NCBI GenBank assembly: GCA_903830655.1 | Contig: CAIKUQ010000069.1 | Location: 1 to 64,000 of the forward strand | From: an uncultured Actinomycetes bacterium | Lineage (GTDB): Bacteria > Actinomycetota > Acidimicrobiia > Acidimicrobiales > RAAP-2 | Direction of reading: 5' to 3' | DNA: 64,000 nt | Position numbers and translations under genes: made by a program | The notes under the pieces: model-generated | Told to the model about the DNA's origin: nothing | Database searches by the model: none | Seen by the model: only the letters and a program-made list of their open reading frames with translations | In this document: one piece after another, positions 7,918 to 15,731 of the stretch | How the letters are laid out: every line of letters starts with the position of its first letter | How positions within the stretch are numbered: the stretch's first letter is position 1

Positions 7918-7946
7918 AGGTTAGCAGGGGCCCTGTCAAATAGCAA
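7918..7946 (-). promoter_or_regulatory. Candidate promoter of the helicase-FKBP operon
   Basis: Minus strand TTGCTA, 17-base spacer, TAACCT. Transcription would begin near 7911, leaving an 80-base leader before the helicase ATG. It lies between tRNA-Leu and the helicase, so the two need not share a transcript. Confidence 0.4.
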
Positions 7947-7958
7947 TAAAACTTTTCG

Positions 7959-8037
7959 TGCGGGCGGAGGGACTTGAACCCACACCCCGAAGGACTGGTA
8001 CCTAAAACCAGCGCGTCTGCCATTTCGCCACGCCCGC
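7959..8037 (-). tRNA. tRNA-Leu (anticodon UAG)
   Basis: The acceptor stem GCGGGCG/CGCCCGC, anticodon stem CTGGT/ACCAG around loop TTTAGGT (anticodon TAG, reading CUA-type leucine codons) and the T loop TTCAAGT are all present, with a longish variable region as expected for leucine. One mismatch is seen in the T stem. CCA is not encoded. Divergent from clpP. Confidence 0.92.
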
Positions 8038-8086
8038 AGGGTTTCTACTCTAGAGGATTGACAGCACTCCCTAGAGCCCCTCACGG

Positions 8087-8092
8087 TAGATT
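8087..8092 (+). promoter_or_regulatory. -10 element for clpP
   Basis: TAGATT, seven bases before the clpP ATG at 8100, with no Shine-Dalgarno sequence in between. Confidence 0.4.
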
Positions 8093-8099
8093 GGACGCT

Positions 8100-8684
8100 A
8101 TGACTACTCAAATGATGGCCGACAACAACGGCTTTGACCTTTCCCAGCGCCTCTTAAAGAACCGAATCGTGTTCCTCGCTAGCCAAGTGGACTCCGAATC
8201 GGCCAACCGCGTGTGCGCTGAACTCTTGCTCTTGGCCGCGGAAGATCCCGAAAAGGACATCAGTCTCTACATCAACTCACCGGGCGGATCGGTTATCGAC
8301 GGGCTCGCTATCTACGACACCATGCAGTACATCGCCCCTGACGTACGCACTATCTGTGTTGGGATGGCCGCTTCGATGGGGCAGTTCTTGCTCTGCTCGG
8401 GCGCGCCGGGCAAGCGCTTCGCGTTGCCCCACAGTCGCATTTTGATGCACCAGCCCTCAATGGGTGGCATGCAGGGCCAGGCCTCGGACATTGCTATTCA
8501 AGCTGAGCAGATTGTCTACTTGAAGAAGATGCTCGCCGAACGCATTGCCTTTCACACGGGCCAGAGCGTTGAGCAGATCGAAAAGGACTCGGACCGTGAC
8601 CGCTGGTTTACCGCACAGCAGGCCCTGGAATACGGCTTTATTGATGCGGTGATTGAACACGCGCAGCCCACCCCAGGTGCGTAG
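8100..8684 (+). CDS. clpP: ATP-dependent Clp protease proteolytic subunit
   Basis: Serine peptidase subunit that forms the ClpP barrel served by ClpX or ClpC. Ser92 lies in GMAASMGQ and His117 in [11 protein letters not shown]; the EKDSDRDRW stretch carries the acidic residue of the triad. At 194 residues it is a complete, normal ClpP with no long propeptide. ATG at 8100 is chosen because earlier in-frame starts overlap the tRNA on the other strand. Actinobacteria usually encode two adjacent ClpP subunits; here only one is present and an ABC exporter follows, with the GTG of that gene overlapping the clpP stop. Confidence 0.95.
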   Translation: MTTQMMADNNGFDLSQRLLKNRIVFLASQVDSESANRVCAELLLLAAEDPEKDISLYINSPGGSVIDGLAIYDTMQYIAPDVRTICVGMAASMGQFLLCSGAPGKRFALPHSRILMHQPSMGGMQGQASDIAIQAEQIVYLKKMLAERIAFHTGQSVEQIEKDSDRDRWFTAQQALEYGFIDAVIEHAQPTPGA

Positions 8685-9604
8685 TGAGCGAGTCAGCGTC
8701 GCGAAACCTTAGTGACGCGCCCGTTCGCACCGTAAGTGCGCGTCCCTCGCTGCGCGGGCGGCTCACCAACTTGTGGCAGCGCCGTGAATTGCTCGGGCAG
8801 TTAATCGTTTCGGACATTCGCGTTAAGTACAAAGGCTCGGCTCTGGGATTATTTTGGTCGATGCTGGCACCCGCGATGAACCTCGCAATCTACTTCCTGG
8901 TTTTCTCGGTGTTCTTGAAAAATGGAATTCCGAACTTCGTGATCTATCTCTTTTCGGGCCTCGTGGTCTGGAACATGTTCTTTAACGCTGTTATTGGCTC
9001 AACGACGGTGGTCATCGCGCGCGCCGGCCTCGTTAAGAAGGTCTCCTTTCCGAGAGAGATCTTGGCGCTGTCCACGGTGGGGGCCACCGTGGTGTATTTC
9101 TTTGTCCAGCTCTTCGTCTTGGGCCTGTTCTTAGTGGTCCTCGGACACCAACCCGCGTGGAGCTACCTGCCCTTGCTGCCCATTGCTTTTGTCACGCTCT
9201 ATCTCTTGAGTGCCGCGATTTCGGTCTTGATGTCAGGTATTACCGTCTACATGCGTGACATGGCCCACCTGGTGGAAGTCCTGCTGCAATTGACCTTTTG
9301 GCTTACCCCGGTGGTGTACTCGTACGAGAACACCATTTCTCCCGCCTTGGCCCGGCACGGCCTTTCGTGGCTCTACTTCATCAACCCCATGACCCCACTG
9401 GTTATGACCTTCCAGCGAATCTTCTATGGCGCGACCAACGTCACGTCGTTGACAACTGGCAAGGTCTTGCACGTGTTGCCGCAATGGTCGATGGCGCATT
9501 ATTGGGTCGTTAACCTAATTTTGTTGGGCCTGGTGGGATTCTTCTACCTAGCCGCGGAATATCTCTTTGGTCGACTCGAGACGAACTTCGAGAGCGAGCT
9601 CTAA
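8684..9604 (+). CDS. Polysaccharide-export ABC permease (Wzm/TagG-like)
   Basis: Membrane subunit of an ABC-2 family exporter for cell-surface polysaccharide or teichoic-acid-like polymers. The opening QLIVSDIRVKYKGSALGLFW is the family signature, followed by about six hydrophobic segments and the WLTPVVYSYE stretch. 306 residues, typical. GTG start overlaps the clpP stop; its own stop overlaps the ATPase ATG (TAATG), so permease and ATPase are coupled. The polymer is unknown because no glycosyltransferases are in the window. Confidence 0.9.
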   Translation: MSESASRNLSDAPVRTVSARPSLRGRLTNLWQRRELLGQLIVSDIRVKYKGSALGLFWSMLAPAMNLAIYFLVFSVFLKNGIPNFVIYLFSGLVVWNMFFNAVIGSTTVVIARAGLVKKVSFPREILALSTVGATVVYFFVQLFVLGLFLVVLGHQPAWSYLPLLPIAFVTLYLLSAAISVLMSGITVYMRDMAHLVEVLLQLTFWLTPVVYSYENTISPALARHGLSWLYFINPMTPLVMTFQRIFYGATNVTSLTTGKVLHVLPQWSMAHYWVVNLILLGLVGFFYLAAEYLFGRLETNFESEL

Positions 9605-10752
9605 TGGTGAACACTATCGAGGTGATTGGCGTCAATAAGGACTTCGTGATTCACCACGAACGTCACCAGTCCCTCAAGGAACGGTTACTGCACCCGGGCA
9701 CTGGTTCGAGTGAAAAGTTCCGAGCGCTCGAGAACATCTCCTTTGCAATCGGTGCCGGTGAAACGGTGGGTATTCTCGGGCACAACGGTTCGGGCAAGTC
9801 GACACTGTTAAAAACAATTTGTGGCGTCTTGGCGCCCACCTCCGGTGAGATCAAGTTGCGGGGCAACCTAGCGGCCCTGCTCGAGCTCGGTGCCGGTTTC
9901 CAACCCGAACTCTCGGGTCGCGAGAACGTGTACCTCTATGGCGCGATGCTCGGTCTAAAGCGCCGCGAGGTGGCAGCAATTTTTGACGAGATTGTTGAGT
10001 TCTCAGAGATTGGCCAGTTCATCGATACTCAGGTGAAGTTCTACTCCTCGGGGATGTACGTGCGCTTGGCCTTTGCGGTGGCGGTCAACGTCAACCCTGA
10101 CATTTTGGTGGTCGATGAGGTGCTGGCCGTTGGTGACGAACGCTTTCAGGCCAAGTGCATGGACCGAATCATGCGATTTCAACAAGAGGGTCGGACCATC
10201 TTGCTCGTCACCCACAACGCCGACCAGGTGCGCCGCCTGTGTTCGCGGGCGATTGTCCTAAACCGTGGCCTACTCGTGGCCGACGGTCCAACGGGCGAAA
10301 GTCTGAAGACCTTCCGCGACTACCTTCACGCCGATGAGAGTTCACCCAATGCGGCGGCGAGCGACCACATCCAGATCATCTCGGTGACCACGCCCTCGGG
10401 CTCATTTGACGTCCGTACCGGTGCGGGGATGCACTTTGACGTGGGCGTGCAGTCGGCCCACGCCTACGCCGGTCACTTTTTTATGGAGCTGTACTCGCGA
10501 GGTGGCGAATTGATTTCGCGCTCGGACGCGAGCTCCTCACCGGTGCAATTAACGCCCGGAGCGAACAGCATTGGCATCGACATCGCCCAGATGCCCTTGT
10601 TGGACGGCGTCTACGACGTGAACCTAGCCATTGTTGACGAACTCGGTCAAAACGTCATGGCGTGGAGCGAAAAAGCCGCCACCATTCAGGTCTCCTACGA
10701 TGGCCGCGAACAGGGCATCGTCGAGATTGCCCCGACTATTACCCAGCTCTAG
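9604..10752 (+). CDS. Polysaccharide-export ABC ATPase (Wzt/TagH-like) with C-terminal carbohydrate-binding domain
   Basis: ATPase partner of the preceding permease. Residues 1-245 hold Walker A GHNGSGKST, the LELGAGFQPELSGRENVYL block typical of polysaccharide exporters, signature SSGMYVRLAFAVAV and Walker B LVVDEVLAVGDE. Residues about 255-382 form an extra beta-rich domain like Wzt_C, which in O-antigen exporters recognises the polymer end. The extra domain suggests the exporter selects a terminated chain (inference). The stop overlaps the stop of the convergent HAD gene (CTAG). Confidence 0.9.
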   Translation: MVNTIEVIGVNKDFVIHHERHQSLKERLLHPGTGSSEKFRALENISFAIGAGETVGILGHNGSGKSTLLKTICGVLAPTSGEIKLRGNLAALLELGAGFQPELSGRENVYLYGAMLGLKRREVAAIFDEIVEFSEIGQFIDTQVKFYSSGMYVRLAFAVAVNVNPDILVVDEVLAVGDERFQAKCMDRIMRFQQEGRTILLVTHNADQVRRLCSRAIVLNRGLLVADGPTGESLKTFRDYLHADESSPNAAASDHIQIISVTTPSGSFDVRTGAGMHFDVGVQSAHAYAGHFFMELYSRGGELISRSDASSSPVQLTPGANSIGIDIAQMPLLDGVYDVNLAIVDELGQNVMAWSEKAATIQVSYDGREQGIVEIAPTITQL

Positions 10753-11405
10753 TTTTCGAGAGTGGGGTAGTGGCGCAGCGCGCCGAGCTTGCCCAATTTG
10801 CCCAAGTTGAATCCGTAGGTGGAACCCTTGAGTAGTCGTCGGTCACCGCGGGAATTGCCGTAGGCGTAAATAGTTGGGGGCATGGAATAGTTCTGCGAGG
10901 CAATCCACTCACTGAGTCGACGCATCTTTTCGGTACCGCGACAGTTCTTCCCGAGGTAGGTTCCCGTTAGTAGCCCGCGGGCATCAACGCCTAAGCGCGT
11001 GCCGAGTCCGGCGCTAATACCTAAGTGATCGCGGATGGCATCGACGTAAAGCTGGGGCGAGGCCGAAACAATGACGACGTCGTGTCCTTGGGCCACGTGC
11101 CATTTGACGCGCTCGAGGACGTAGGGTCGACCTTTTTCGGCGAGATGGTGGAGGCCAAACTTGGCCGAGGCTTCGCGCACCTCGGTCTCGCTTCGTCCGC
11201 TGAGTAGAGCGTGAAAGAGGCGCTCCTTGGCGCCATCGGCCCACTTGCCCGAACGAATAGCCCCAACGGTCAGGGGCACGGCGAGGCGGGTGGCGTGAGC
11301 GTAGGTGTGGACGCGCCCACCGATCTCCTCGAGCCAATGAAACACACTTCCCCCGTCAGTGATGGTGCCATCGAGGTCAAAGGCGGCGACAACTGGAGTT
11401 TCCAT
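10749..11405 (-). CDS. HAD-superfamily hydrolase, subfamily IB
   Basis: Phosphatase-type HAD protein. Motif I is FDLDGTITDGGS near the N-terminus, with IVSASPQLYVDAI as motif II and a YGNSRGDRRLL motif near the end. The helical cap insert places it with the IB group (SerB/CicA and acyl-phosphate phosphatase-like proteins). Substrate cannot be told. ATG at 11405 gives 218 residues; an in-frame GTG at 11429 adds eight residues and is an alternative, since neither has a clear ribosome site. Confidence 0.82.
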   Translation of the reverse strand: METPVVAAFDLDGTITDGGSVFHWLEEIGGRVHTYAHATRLAVPLTVGAIRSGKWADGAKERLFHALLSGRSETEVREASAKFGLHHLAEKGRPYVLERVKWHVAQGHDVVIVSASPQLYVDAIRDHLGISAGLGTRLGVDARGLLTGTYLGKNCRGTEKMRRLSEWIASQNYSMPPTIYAYGNSRGDRRLLKGSTYGFNLGKLGKLGALRHYPTLEN

Positions 11406-11463
11406 AGATATCTTGTCTAGCAAAGCCACTCGGGCGAGAGGGACCTATTTCCTACCAAAGTAG

Positions 11464-11491
11464 TTGAAAATAGGCTGAAGTCCACTAGAGT
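11464..11491 (+). promoter_or_regulatory. Candidate promoter of the peroxiredoxin gene
   Basis: TTGAAA, 16-base spacer, TAGAGT, reading toward the peroxiredoxin gene and placing the transcription start near 11498. Confidence 0.4.
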
Positions 11492-11496
11492 GGGGG

Positions 11497-11514
11497 CGTA
11501 GTCAAAGGACTACG
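11497..11514 (+). other. Inverted repeat before the peroxiredoxin gene
   Basis: CGTAGTC-AAAG-GACTACG, a perfect 7-bp stem just after the candidate promoter and ahead of AAGGAG. It could be an operator or a 5' mRNA hairpin. Confidence 0.4.
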
Positions 11515-11534
11515 ACTTGTTTAAGGAGCACCGC

Positions 11535-12170
11535 ATGTCAATTCGACTCGGAGATGTGGCCCCGGACTTTACCGCCGAGACCACCGAAGGAACCGTTTCA
11601 TTTCACGACTGGCTTGGCGACAGCTGGGGCATTTTGTTCAGTCACCCCAAAGACTTCACCCCAGTGTGCACCACTGAGCTCGGTGGTTTCGCTGCGCGTA
11701 AGGGAGACTTCGACAAGCGCAACACGAAACTAATTGCCGTTTCGGTTGACAACGTCGAAAGCCACAACCGTTGGAAGAGCGACATTGGCGAAACCCAAGG
11801 TACGCCGCTTAACTTTCCAATTATCGGTGACGAAACAAAGAATGTTTCGAACCTGTACGACATGATTCACCCCAACGCCAGCGACACCATGACTGTTCGC
11901 TCGGTGTTCGTGGTTGGACCAGACAAAAAGGTCAAGCTCACCTTGACCTACCCCGCTTCGACTGGTCGCAATGTCGACGAGGTGTTGCGAGTGCTTGACT
12001 CACTGCAGTTGAGCGCCGCCTACCCGGTGGCCACCCCGCTTAACTGGAAGGACGGCGAGGATGTCATCGTGGCGCTTTCGGTCAGCGACGAAGAAGCTAA
12101 GACTAAGTTCCCCAAGGGCTTTCGCAAGGTGAAAGATTACTTGCGCTTTACTCCTCAGCCCAACAAATAA
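11535..12170 (+). CDS. 1-Cys peroxiredoxin (Prx6 type)
   Basis: Thiol peroxidase that reduces hydrogen peroxide and organic hydroperoxides. The peroxidatic cysteine is Cys45 in HPKDFTPVCTTELG, and it is the only cysteine in the 211 residues, so the enzyme must use an external thiol. The extended C-terminal region (LNWKDGEDVIV...GFRKVKDYLRFTPQP) is the Prx6 dimerisation domain. ATG at 11535 chosen for TTAAGGAGCACCGC upstream. It has its own promoter region and a strong terminator, so it is a single-gene unit. Confidence 0.95.
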   Translation: MSIRLGDVAPDFTAETTEGTVSFHDWLGDSWGILFSHPKDFTPVCTTELGGFAARKGDFDKRNTKLIAVSVDNVESHNRWKSDIGETQGTPLNFPIIGDETKNVSNLYDMIHPNASDTMTVRSVFVVGPDKKVKLTLTYPASTGRNVDEVLRVLDSLQLSAAYPVATPLNWKDGEDVIVALSVSDEEAKTKFPKGFRKVKDYLRFTPQPNK

Positions 12171-12189
12171 TTTGAGCTGAAGAAAAGTG

Positions 12190-12217
12190 GCGGCCACCTT
12201 CGGGTGGCCGCTTTTTT
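12190..12217 (+). terminator. Rho-independent terminator after the peroxiredoxin gene
   Basis: GCGGCCACC-TTCG-GGTGGCCGC, a perfect 9-bp GC-rich stem with a tetraloop, followed by six T. It abuts the stop of the convergent orn gene and may also slow transcripts from that side, which see an ACTTTTCTT tract. Confidence 0.95.
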
Positions 12218-12761
12218 ATTTGGCCGGTGCGGACGTAAACAGGTGCTGGCGATAGAAAGCAAGTTCTGCGATTGAGGCCTTGATGTCATCAAGCGCTCGG
12301 TGAGTCGTTTCTTTGTCCTCGGCCTGTGCGAGCACCTCGGGAAACCAGCGCTTGGCCAGCTCTTTTATGGTCGAGACGTCAACGTTGCGGTAGTGCAGGT
12401 AGGCCTCGAGTTCGGGCATGTACTCCTGGAGGAATCGACGATCGGTGCCTATTGAATTCCCGCACAGGGGAATGGTGCGGGCTTCTGTCACGTGCTCTTT
12501 GATGAAGGCCAAAGTTTGAGATTGGGCCTCGGAAAGTGTGAGCGTCGACGCGACAATCTCTGGCAACAGCCCCGACTTTGTGTGCATCGCCGTGACGAAC
12601 TCGCCCATATGCGCCAGTTCGGCCTCGCTGGCGTGAATCACCAGGTCGGGCCCTTCGGCGATGATCTGAAGTTGGTCGTCGGTAATAAGAGTGGCGATTT
12701 CCACGATGACATGCTTGTCGGGCTCCAACCCAGTCATCTCGAGATCCATCCACACAAGCAC
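12216..12761 (-). CDS. orn: Oligoribonuclease
   Basis: 3'-5' exoribonuclease of the DEDDh family that degrades nano-RNAs of 2-5 nt, essential in many bacteria. Asp6 and Glu8 in WMDLEMTG, the CGNSIGTDRRFL block and HRALDD near the C-terminus supply the metal and catalytic residues; YMPELEAYLHYRNVDVST is a strong family match. 181 residues, normal. GTG at 12761 is chosen because a TAACCT hexamer lies six bases upstream and the first residues LVWMDLEMTG align with the usual Orn N-terminus. Confidence 0.96.
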   Translation of the reverse strand: MLVWMDLEMTGLEPDKHVIVEIATLITDDQLQIIAEGPDLVIHASEAELAHMGEFVTAMHTKSGLLPEIVASTLTLSEAQSQTLAFIKEHVTEARTIPLCGNSIGTDRRFLQEYMPELEAYLHYRNVDVSTIKELAKRWFPEVLAQAEDKETTHRALDDIKASIAELAFYRQHLFTSAPAK

Positions 12762-12767
12762 CTTCTG

Positions 12768-12773
12768 AGGTTA
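12768..12773 (-). promoter_or_regulatory. -10 element for orn
   Basis: TAACCT on the minus strand, six bases before the orn GTG. It lies back to back with the dut element 22 bases away. Confidence 0.45.
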
Positions 12774-12795
12774 CTCAGCGAGGGCGCACGGTTGG

Positions 12796-12801
12796 TATCG
12801 T
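12796..12801 (+). promoter_or_regulatory. -10 element for dut
   Basis: TATCGT, six bases before the dut ATG at 12808; orn and dut are thus divergently transcribed from a 46-base gap. Confidence 0.4.
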
Positions 12802-12807
12802 TGGCGC

Positions 12808-13242
12808 ATGGAATTACCCGTCACCGTTCTCCACCCTGATGCCGTCGTACCCTCCTACGCCACCGAAGGCGATGCGGGGAGTGACCTGGTTTCAGTGGCC
12901 GAGGTCACCTTGGCTAAAGCCGGCGGGCGAGCGTTAATTCCAACGGGCCTCGCTATCGCCCTGCCATTTGGATATGGCGGATTCGTTCTACCTCGAAGTG
13001 GACTCGCGGCGAAGTTCGGCGTGACCGTAGTGAACGCACCAGGCCTTATCGATTCTGGTTACCGCGGTGAACTGAAGGTGGCGCTCGTTAATACGGACCC
13101 CGAGAATGACTACACCATCAAGGTGGGTGACCGCGTGGCCCAACTCGTCGTTATGGCGGTGGAACACCTGAATTTTCAAGTAGTAGAGAATCTCCCTGAA
13201 TCGGCCCGCGGGGCGGGCGGATTTGGATCTACCGGCCACTAG
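12808..13242 (+). CDS. dut: dUTP diphosphatase
   Basis: Hydrolyses dUTP to dUMP, keeping uracil out of DNA and feeding thymidylate synthesis. The trimeric dUTPase motifs are in order: GDAGSDL (motif 1), LPRSGLAAKFGV (2), NAPGLIDSGYRGELKV (3), GDRVAQLVV (4) and the glycine-rich RGAGGFGSTGH (5) at the C-terminus. 144 residues, complete. It is followed by tRNA-Gly in the same direction. Confidence 0.96.
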   Translation: MELPVTVLHPDAVVPSYATEGDAGSDLVSVAEVTLAKAGGRALIPTGLAIALPFGYGGFVLPRSGLAAKFGVTVVNAPGLIDSGYRGELKVALVNTDPENDYTIKVGDRVAQLVVMAVEHLNFQVVENLPESARGAGGFGSTGH

Positions 13243-13287
13243 GGCCTAGTGCGAGCCGTAGGGCTTCGGCTACACTAGACACACCAC

Positions 13288-13363
13288 GCGGACGTAGCTC
13301 AGTTGGTAGAGCGCGACCTTGCCAAGGTCGAGGTCGCCGGTTCGAGCCCGGTCGTCCGCTCCA
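13288..13363 (+). tRNA. tRNA-Gly (anticodon GCC)
   Basis: Acceptor stem GCGGACG/CGTCCGC, D arm GCTCAGTTGGTAGAGC, anticodon stem CGACC/GGTCG around loop TTGCCAA (anticodon GCC), T arm GCCGG-TTCGAGC-CCGGT. CCA is encoded at 13361-13363. A clean cloverleaf with no adjacent integrase. Confidence 0.97.
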
Positions 13364-13393
13364 GATTGGTGGCATTTTCTGGGCTGGCTCGAT

Positions 13394-13399
13394 TATGAT
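13394..13399 (+). promoter_or_regulatory. -10 element for the NodB-domain gene
   Basis: TATGAT, six bases before the ATG at 13406. The gap is all pyrimidine, with no Shine-Dalgarno sequence. Confidence 0.45.
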
Positions 13400-13405
13400 T
13401 TTTCC

Positions 13406-14893
13406 ATGAAGAATCCCACTCGCAAACTCTTTAACTCTTCGCGCACTGTGCTCGCCGCTTCATTGGTGATGGCCCTGTCCCTGACGGGAGTAGCTGCGGC
13501 CTCGCTCTATGCGGTAGGACCTCCAAAATATCCTTCCTTCGTCACTGCGATGTGTCCACCCGAGCCCACTGGACCACTGGAGGCTGCGCCCACCGCTATT
13601 GAAGGTGGCCGCACGGTATCGCTCACCTTCGACGATGGCCCCGGACCGAGCGTGCCGGCGATCATGAATGTTCTTAATACCTATCACATTCGAGCTAGTT
13701 GGCTCAATGACGACACCCACTACCCCTCTCTCATGACTCAGGAATTCAACGCTGGATATCTGATGGGCAATCACACTGGAAACCACCACTTGCTGACCGG
13801 CCTCACTCTCGGACAGCAGCTGGCTGAAATTGACCGGACTATCGCACGAACCTACGGCCTCACCAAGACCTCTGCTTGTGTGTTTAGGCCCCCGTACGGT
13901 GGTTTTGACAACAACACGATCAAGGCCGCCGCACTGCGCAATAGCGGCATGTGGATGTGGAACGACGGAACCGGCGACTTCCTCGCTCAGGGTTCGGGTT
14001 CGGCCTACTGGGTCCGCCACATTTGGACCAGTGCCGTTGGCACTGGGTTGAAATTGTCGCACGTGGTTATTCTCCTGCACGACCAGCACCACACCATGCC
14101 CGCTACGGTTGCCGCACTGCCAATCATCATTCAACACTTCCTCGCCCACGGCTACACCTTCGTCGACCTCTTAGGTCGCAGTGGTGCTCCGAATACCTGC
14201 CCGGGCACCAACCCAGGTCCATTAGCGGGAGCCTCCACCTCAATTACCTCGGGTACCACTCTCGCGAGTGGTGACAGCCGAGTCTCGCCTAATGGTGAAT
14301 TCACCCTCAAGATGGGTTCCGACGGAAATCTCAGTGTGCGAATCACCGATGGCCGAACACTGTGGTCGACAAACACCGCCGGGCACCCTGGTGCCACCGC
14401 GACCTTTACCGGAGATGGAATTTTGAAGGTTAACGATGGAGGAACCACGGTGTGGTCTTCGACCGGCACGGGTGCGACCTCGCTCAACTTGGGCAACAAC
14501 GGCAACCTGGCCACAATGCAGTCGGGCACCGTGGTATGGCAGTCCAATTCGATCTGGAGCAAAATGCTCTCTGGCGACACTCTGCGAACGGGCTGGAGCG
14601 TGTATTCCGCTAACGGGCTGTGCAGCTTGACCCAAACGAGTTCCGGTGCCTTGAGGCTCCGTTCCCCGAACGGCATGACCATTTGGACCAACGGAGTGTC
14701 GGCGAGTGCTAGTCCATCGACAGTGATGTCAAGGACTGGTTCATTGATCACGAGCCAATTAGTGGGCGGCGTTTCGAGAGCGGTCTGGAACTCTCAAATG
14801 ACGATGCACCCTCAGGACTCGATGACGGTGTCGAGCACTGGACACCTCGTGTTCGCCACCTTGGGTGGAACCACCTTCTACCAAACTCCGTAG
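13406..14893 (+). CDS. Exported NodB-type polysaccharide deacetylase with bulb-lectin modules
   Basis: Carbohydrate esterase family 4 protein. An N-terminal hydrophobic segment (about residues 14-35) is a signal peptide or anchor. The NodB domain (about 68-260) has TFDDGP (74-79), the metal histidines His123 and His127 in GNHTGNHH, RPPYGG (161-166) and a HDQHH near 225. From about 285 to the end are two beta-rich modules resembling mannose-binding bulb lectins (KMGSDGNLSVRITDGRTLW, GNNGNLATM). It likely deacetylates a cell-wall or capsule sugar while lectins hold it there (inference). 495 residues; ATG chosen because longer frames run through tRNA-Gly. Confidence 0.85.
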   Translation: MKNPTRKLFNSSRTVLAASLVMALSLTGVAAASLYAVGPPKYPSFVTAMCPPEPTGPLEAAPTAIEGGRTVSLTFDDGPGPSVPAIMNVLNTYHIRASWLNDDTHYPSLMTQEFNAGYLMGNHTGNHHLLTGLTLGQQLAEIDRTIARTYGLTKTSACVFRPPYGGFDNNTIKAAALRNSGMWMWNDGTGDFLAQGSGSAYWVRHIWTSAVGTGLKLSHVVILLHDQHHTMPATVAALPIIIQHFLAHGYTFVDLLGRSGAPNTCPGTNPGPLAGASTSITSGTTLASGDSRVSPNGEFTLKMGSDGNLSVRITDGRTLWSTNTAGHPGATATFTGDGILKVNDGGTTVWSSTGTGATSLNLGNNGNLATMQSGTVVWQSNSIWSKMLSGDTLRTGWSVYSANGLCSLTQTSSGALRLRSPNGMTIWTNGVSASASPSTVMSRTGSLITSQLVGGVSRAVWNSQMTMHPQDSMTVSSTGHLVFATLGGTTFYQTP

Positions 14894-14937
14894 TCGTAAA
14901 CTCTTTGCCAACCTCAGTCGTTTCGACGACCATTTGG

Positions 14938-14943
14938 TAACGT
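14938..14943 (+). promoter_or_regulatory. -10 element for the LysE-family gene
   Basis: TAACGT, seven bases before the ATG at 14951. Confidence 0.35.
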
Positions 14944-14950
14944 CGAATCG

Positions 14951-15568
14951 ATGTCGTGGAGTCAAATTTTCAGCTTCTGGCTTCTGACCATTTTTATTCT
15001 TATTTTGCCTGGGCCCGACTGGGCCTTCATCATCGGATCTGGTTCGCGAGGCCGAAACCTCCTCGCCGCAGTAGGTGGGCTGCTACTGGGCTACTGGTTT
15101 GTGATTGTCCTGGTGGCCTTTGGGGTGGCCGCCCTGGTGGCAAAGGTACCCGTCGTACTTGATGTGTTAACCATCGTGGGGGCACTGTACTTGTTTTTTC
15201 TCGGTGCGGGATTGGTGCGAAACCCGGCCACGTACGAACAAACGACTGAGCGACGAAGATCTACCGCCAAGTTGTTGTTCGCCAAGGGGTTCGGAGTCAG
15301 TGGACTTAACCCGAAGGGACTGCTGTTCTTTTTAGTTCTGTTGCCCCAATTCGCCAAGACCGCCGAACCCTTTCCCCTCTATCTCCAAATTCTTTTACTC
15401 GGGGTCGTCTTTACCTGTAGCTTCGTCCCCTTCTATCTCGTGCTGGGCACCTTTAGCGTGACGGCGTTAGCGCGCCGACCCCATCACCTCCAGACTGTTT
15501 CACGCGCCTCGGGGGTCGCCATGATTGTGCTGGGCGCGGGCTTGGCCCTGCAGCGTTTTGGCTTTTAG
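14951..15568 (+). CDS. LysE/RhtB-family amino-acid exporter
   Basis: Inner-membrane translocator of the LysE superfamily, which exports amino acids or related metabolites. The N-terminal LPGPDWAFIIGSGSRGR corresponds to the family motif after the first helix, followed by GLLLGYWFVIVL and GALYLFFLGAGLVR; about six hydrophobic segments over 205 residues. The substrate is not predictable. It lies alone between the NodB-domain gene and an amino-acid importer operon. Confidence 0.85.
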   Translation: MSWSQIFSFWLLTIFILILPGPDWAFIIGSGSRGRNLLAAVGGLLLGYWFVIVLVAFGVAALVAKVPVVLDVLTIVGALYLFFLGAGLVRNPATYEQTTERRRSTAKLLFAKGFGVSGLNPKGLLFFLVLLPQFAKTAEPFPLYLQILLLGVVFTCSFVPFYLVLGTFSVTALARRPHHLQTVSRASGVAMIVLGAGLALQRFGF

Positions 15569-15661
15569 GGCAGGTGGCGGCATCGAAATCGGCTCGAGAG
15601 CCAGAGAATTTATGAATAGAAGCGGAATTCCGGTTAGTTCATAGGCTCTAAAAATCCCTGC

Positions 15662-15691
15662 TTGAGCCCCCAGAATTTCTGGTAATAATAA
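15662..15691 (+). promoter_or_regulatory. Candidate promoter of the amino-acid ABC operon
   Basis: TTGAGC, 18-base spacer, TAATAA. A palindrome, CCAGAA-T-TTCTGG (15670-15682), sits inside the spacer where a repressor could block the polymerase. Confidence 0.4.
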
Positions 15692-15701
15692 GTAAGCAAA
15701 T

Positions 15702-15715
15702 GTCACAAACGTGAC
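15702..15715 (+). promoter_or_regulatory. Second inverted repeat in the ABC operon leader
   Basis: GTCAC-AAAC-GTGAC, a perfect 5-bp inverted repeat downstream of the candidate -10 and before the GGGGAGAAG ribosome site of the binding-protein gene. Confidence 0.35.
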
Positions 15716-15731
15716 CGTAAGGGGAGAAGTA

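Noticed and set aside
8058..8092. TTGACA as the -35 of clpP
   Set aside because: The spacing to TAGATT is 23 bases, too long for a standard promoter, so I kept only the -10 element.
7959..13363. tRNA genes as integration sites of a genomic island
   Set aside because: Neither tRNA has a nearby integrase, a duplicated 3' end or a change in gene content; flanking genes are housekeeping.
13319..13405. Longer N-terminus for the NodB-domain protein
   Set aside because: It would translate part of tRNA-Gly and place 29 odd residues before a clear signal peptide; TATGAT-N6-ATG supports the later start.
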